From an uncultured Treponema sp. (lineage in GTDB: Bacteria > Spirochaetota > Spirochaetia > Treponematales > Treponemataceae): a stretch of 6,275 bases of DNA. The notes below the pieces were generated by a model. The model saw only the letters and a list, made by a program, of their open reading frames with translations, was not told the DNA's origin and did not search any database. Of the stretch, positions 5,666 through 6,275 are shown one piece after another (position 1 is the stretch's first letter; every line of letters starts with the position of its first letter). The stretch lies in NCBI GenBank assembly GCA_937893155.1, contig CALBGU010000009.1, positions 1-6,275 of the forward strand. Direction: 5' to 3'. The translations under genes and the position numbers were made by a program.

Positions 5666-5947
5666 TCTTCTCTTCTCCTCCCTCTCCGCAATGCTTTGCC
5701 AGCTCTCCGCAATGAATTGCCGACACTTCGCAATGCTTTGCCAACGTTTCGCAATGCTTTGCCAAGCGTTCGCAATGAATTGCCAGCTCCTCGCAATGAA
5801 TTGCCAGTGTTCCGCAATGCTTTGCCAAGCGTCCGCAATGCTTTGCCAAGCGCTCGCAATGCTTTGCCAACGTTCCGCAACGAATTGCCGACGCTCCGCA
5901 ACGGATTGCCGGCAATCCGCAATGAATTGCCGACAATCTGCATACAA
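5432..5947 (-). CDS. Alternative long form: heptad-repeat protein fused to the antitoxin-like domain
   Basis: If translation starts at TTG 5947, the 171-residue product begins MYADCRQFIAD and carries twelve seven-residue units of the form W/R-Q-S/F-I/V-A-x-x (about residues 4-87) before the 77-residue antitoxin-like part. The x-x pair is mostly polar or charged (such as EH, KR, ES, ER). The regular heptad with Ile/Val and Ala could form an amphipathic helix, but the Trp/Arg-Gln pattern is unusual. I see no Shine-Dalgarno before TTG 5947, the repeats are stop-free in all three minus-strand frames, and a good site sits before ATG 5665. The open frame may therefore be a by-product of the 21-bp period. 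I give this as the less likely reading. Confidence 0.3.
   Translation of the reverse strand: MYADCRQFIADCRQSVAERRQFVAERWQSIASAWQSIADAWQSIAEHWQFIARSWQFIANAWQSIAKRWQSIAKCRQFIAESWQSIAEREEKRRMEINRMEEAPVASVRGFIQGNTVVADTKELEAFNGYKIEIRVLDKKAMDYREACEAMRKFRGSGIWEGNLDEMRECR
5675..5682 (-). promoter_or_regulatory. Ribosome binding site for the antitoxin-like gene
   Basis: GGGAGGAG on the minus strand lies 9 nt from ATG 5665 and 4 nt after the end of the repeat array. It is the best evidence that translation starts after the repeats, leaving the array untranslated or only read in a minor long form. Confidence 0.6.
5687..5938 (-). repeat. Twelve tandem 21-bp units (two-type core)
   Basis: Twelve units of exactly 21 bp, without gaps, start at 5687, 5708, 5729, 5750, 5771, 5792, 5813, 5834, 5855, 5876, 5897 and 5918. 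On the plus strand each unit is a 14-base core, CGCAATGCTTTGCC or CGCAATGAATTGCC, followed by 7 variable bases. Units 10 and 11 have slightly changed cores (CGCAACGAATTGCC, CGCAACGGATTGCC). GCTT units are numbers 1, 3, 4, 7, 8 and 9; AATT units are 2, 5, 6, 10 and 12; unit 11 is GATT. The AATT core contains the inverted repeat GCAAT-GA-ATTGC; the GCTT core keeps only 4-bp arms. The array starts 12 nt after the mcp1 stop and ends just before the antitoxin Shine-Dalgarno. It is most likely a minisatellite grown by slippage or unequal crossover. No function is known to me. Confidence 0.93.
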
Positions 5948-5950
5948 CGG

Positions 5951-6275
5951 CTATGCTTCGGCGTTGTCTGCCTCTGCGATGATATTGCCCCTCAAGTCGT
6001 CAGCGAGGGTCTTCAAGTTCTGCGACGCATTGGAAATATTTTCCGTCGCCGCGCTGAAGTTTTCCACGCCCGCACTGATTTGCTTGAGCGTGATAAGAAT
6101 CTGCTCGGTCGCCATTGCTTGCTGTTGGATAATCGTCGTAATATCATTGCTGCTCGTCGCCGTAATCTCGCTGGCGTTCTTGATACTCTCGAACTTCTCA
6201 GAAAGCGAATGTGCATTGTCCACGCCCGCGCGAATCTTCTCCGTGCCGCTTTCGCTCGCAAGAATAAGGCTGTCG
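5951..6275 (-). CDS. Chemoreceptor C-terminal fragment (Mcp1, 5' part outside window)
   Basis: These are the last 107 codons of a methyl-accepting chemotaxis protein whose sensor, membrane segments and signalling tip lie beyond 6275. The visible part is the descending C-terminal coiled-coil arm, beginning DSLILASESGTEKI and containing FESIKNASEITA, QILITLKQISAGVENF and AATENISNASQNLK. It aligns without gaps to residues 496-583 of Mcp2 and is roughly three-quarters identical by eye, so the two genes are close paralogues. The last residues (ADDLRGNIIAEADNAEA) diverge and carry no NWETF-like pentapeptide. The frame runs open to the window edge, so the gene is not broken here. It ends in TAG at 5953-5951, one codon before the first start of the repeat frame and in the same frame. 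It is probably co-transcribed with the genes that follow. Confidence 0.92.
   Translation of the reverse strand, partial: DSLILASESGTEKIRAGVDNAHSLSEKFESIKNASEITATSSNDITTIIQQQAMATEQILITLKQISAGVENFSAATENISNASQNLKTLADDLRGNIIAEADNAEA

Noticed and set aside
5687..5938. CRISPR array
   Set aside because: Units are contiguous 21-mers with only 7 variable bases; there are no spacers of 25-40 bases, the variable parts resemble each other, and no cas genes are present.
5656..5943. Out-of-frame repeat ORFs (also 5556-5936)
   Set aside because: They are open only because the 21-bp unit is a multiple of three without stops; they run out of the array without reaching a recognisable domain or the antitoxin frame.
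5379..5950. Insertion sequence or transposon remnant between the receptor genes
   Set aside because: I see no transposase fragment, terminal inverted repeats or target-site duplication.

Overview
The window is one strand of bacterial chemotaxis genes. Every supported gene reads on the minus strand, so transcription runs from high to low coordinates. In that order the layout is: the 3' end of a chemoreceptor gene (mcp1, cut by the window edge at 6275); twelve tandem 21-bp repeats; a small antitoxin-like gene; a full chemoreceptor gene (mcp2); cheW; a second, very diverged CheW-like gene; cheB; cheR; and the 5' part of cheA (cut at position 1). From mcp2 to cheA the genes are packed with 1- to 20-nt overlaps or a 12-nt gap, most with a visible Shine-Dalgarno sequence, and I see no convincing internal promoter or terminator. 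This looks like one translationally coupled operon.

The products form nearly a whole chemosensory pathway. A dCache-type receptor (Mcp2) senses a ligand outside the membrane. CheW, and possibly the second CheW-like protein, couple receptors to the kinase CheA, of which the Hpt domain and the start of the dimerisation domain are visible. CheR methylates receptors. CheB, a response regulator fused to a methylesterase, removes the methyl groups. No CheY, CheC or CheD lies in the window; CheY may lie beyond position 1. The receptors are unusual: Mcp2 has no HAMP domain, its signalling tip departs from the enteric consensus, and neither receptor ends in an NWETF-like CheR-tethering pentapeptide. 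The start of the CheA dimerisation domain is also divergent.

The accessory part lies between the two receptor genes (about 5379-5950). Twelve gap-free 21-bp units run almost from the mcp1 stop codon to the Shine-Dalgarno of a 77-residue VapB/RelB-like antitoxin candidate. Read in the antitoxin frame, the repeats encode a W/R-Q-S/F-I/V-A-x-x heptad. That frame is also the mcp1 frame, separated from it by a single TAG stop. A 17-codon ORF overlaps the antitoxin stop as TAATG, the place where a toxin gene would normally begin, but no toxin is present.

Organism: a flagellated or otherwise chemotactic bacterium of moderate GC (mid-40s percent by eye). The receptor tip sequence and HAMP-less architecture remind me of Spirochaetota (Treponema-like) or Fibrobacterota receptors. 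This is recollection only, without a search, so the assignment is tentative. There are no RNA genes, transposases or CRISPR arrays.
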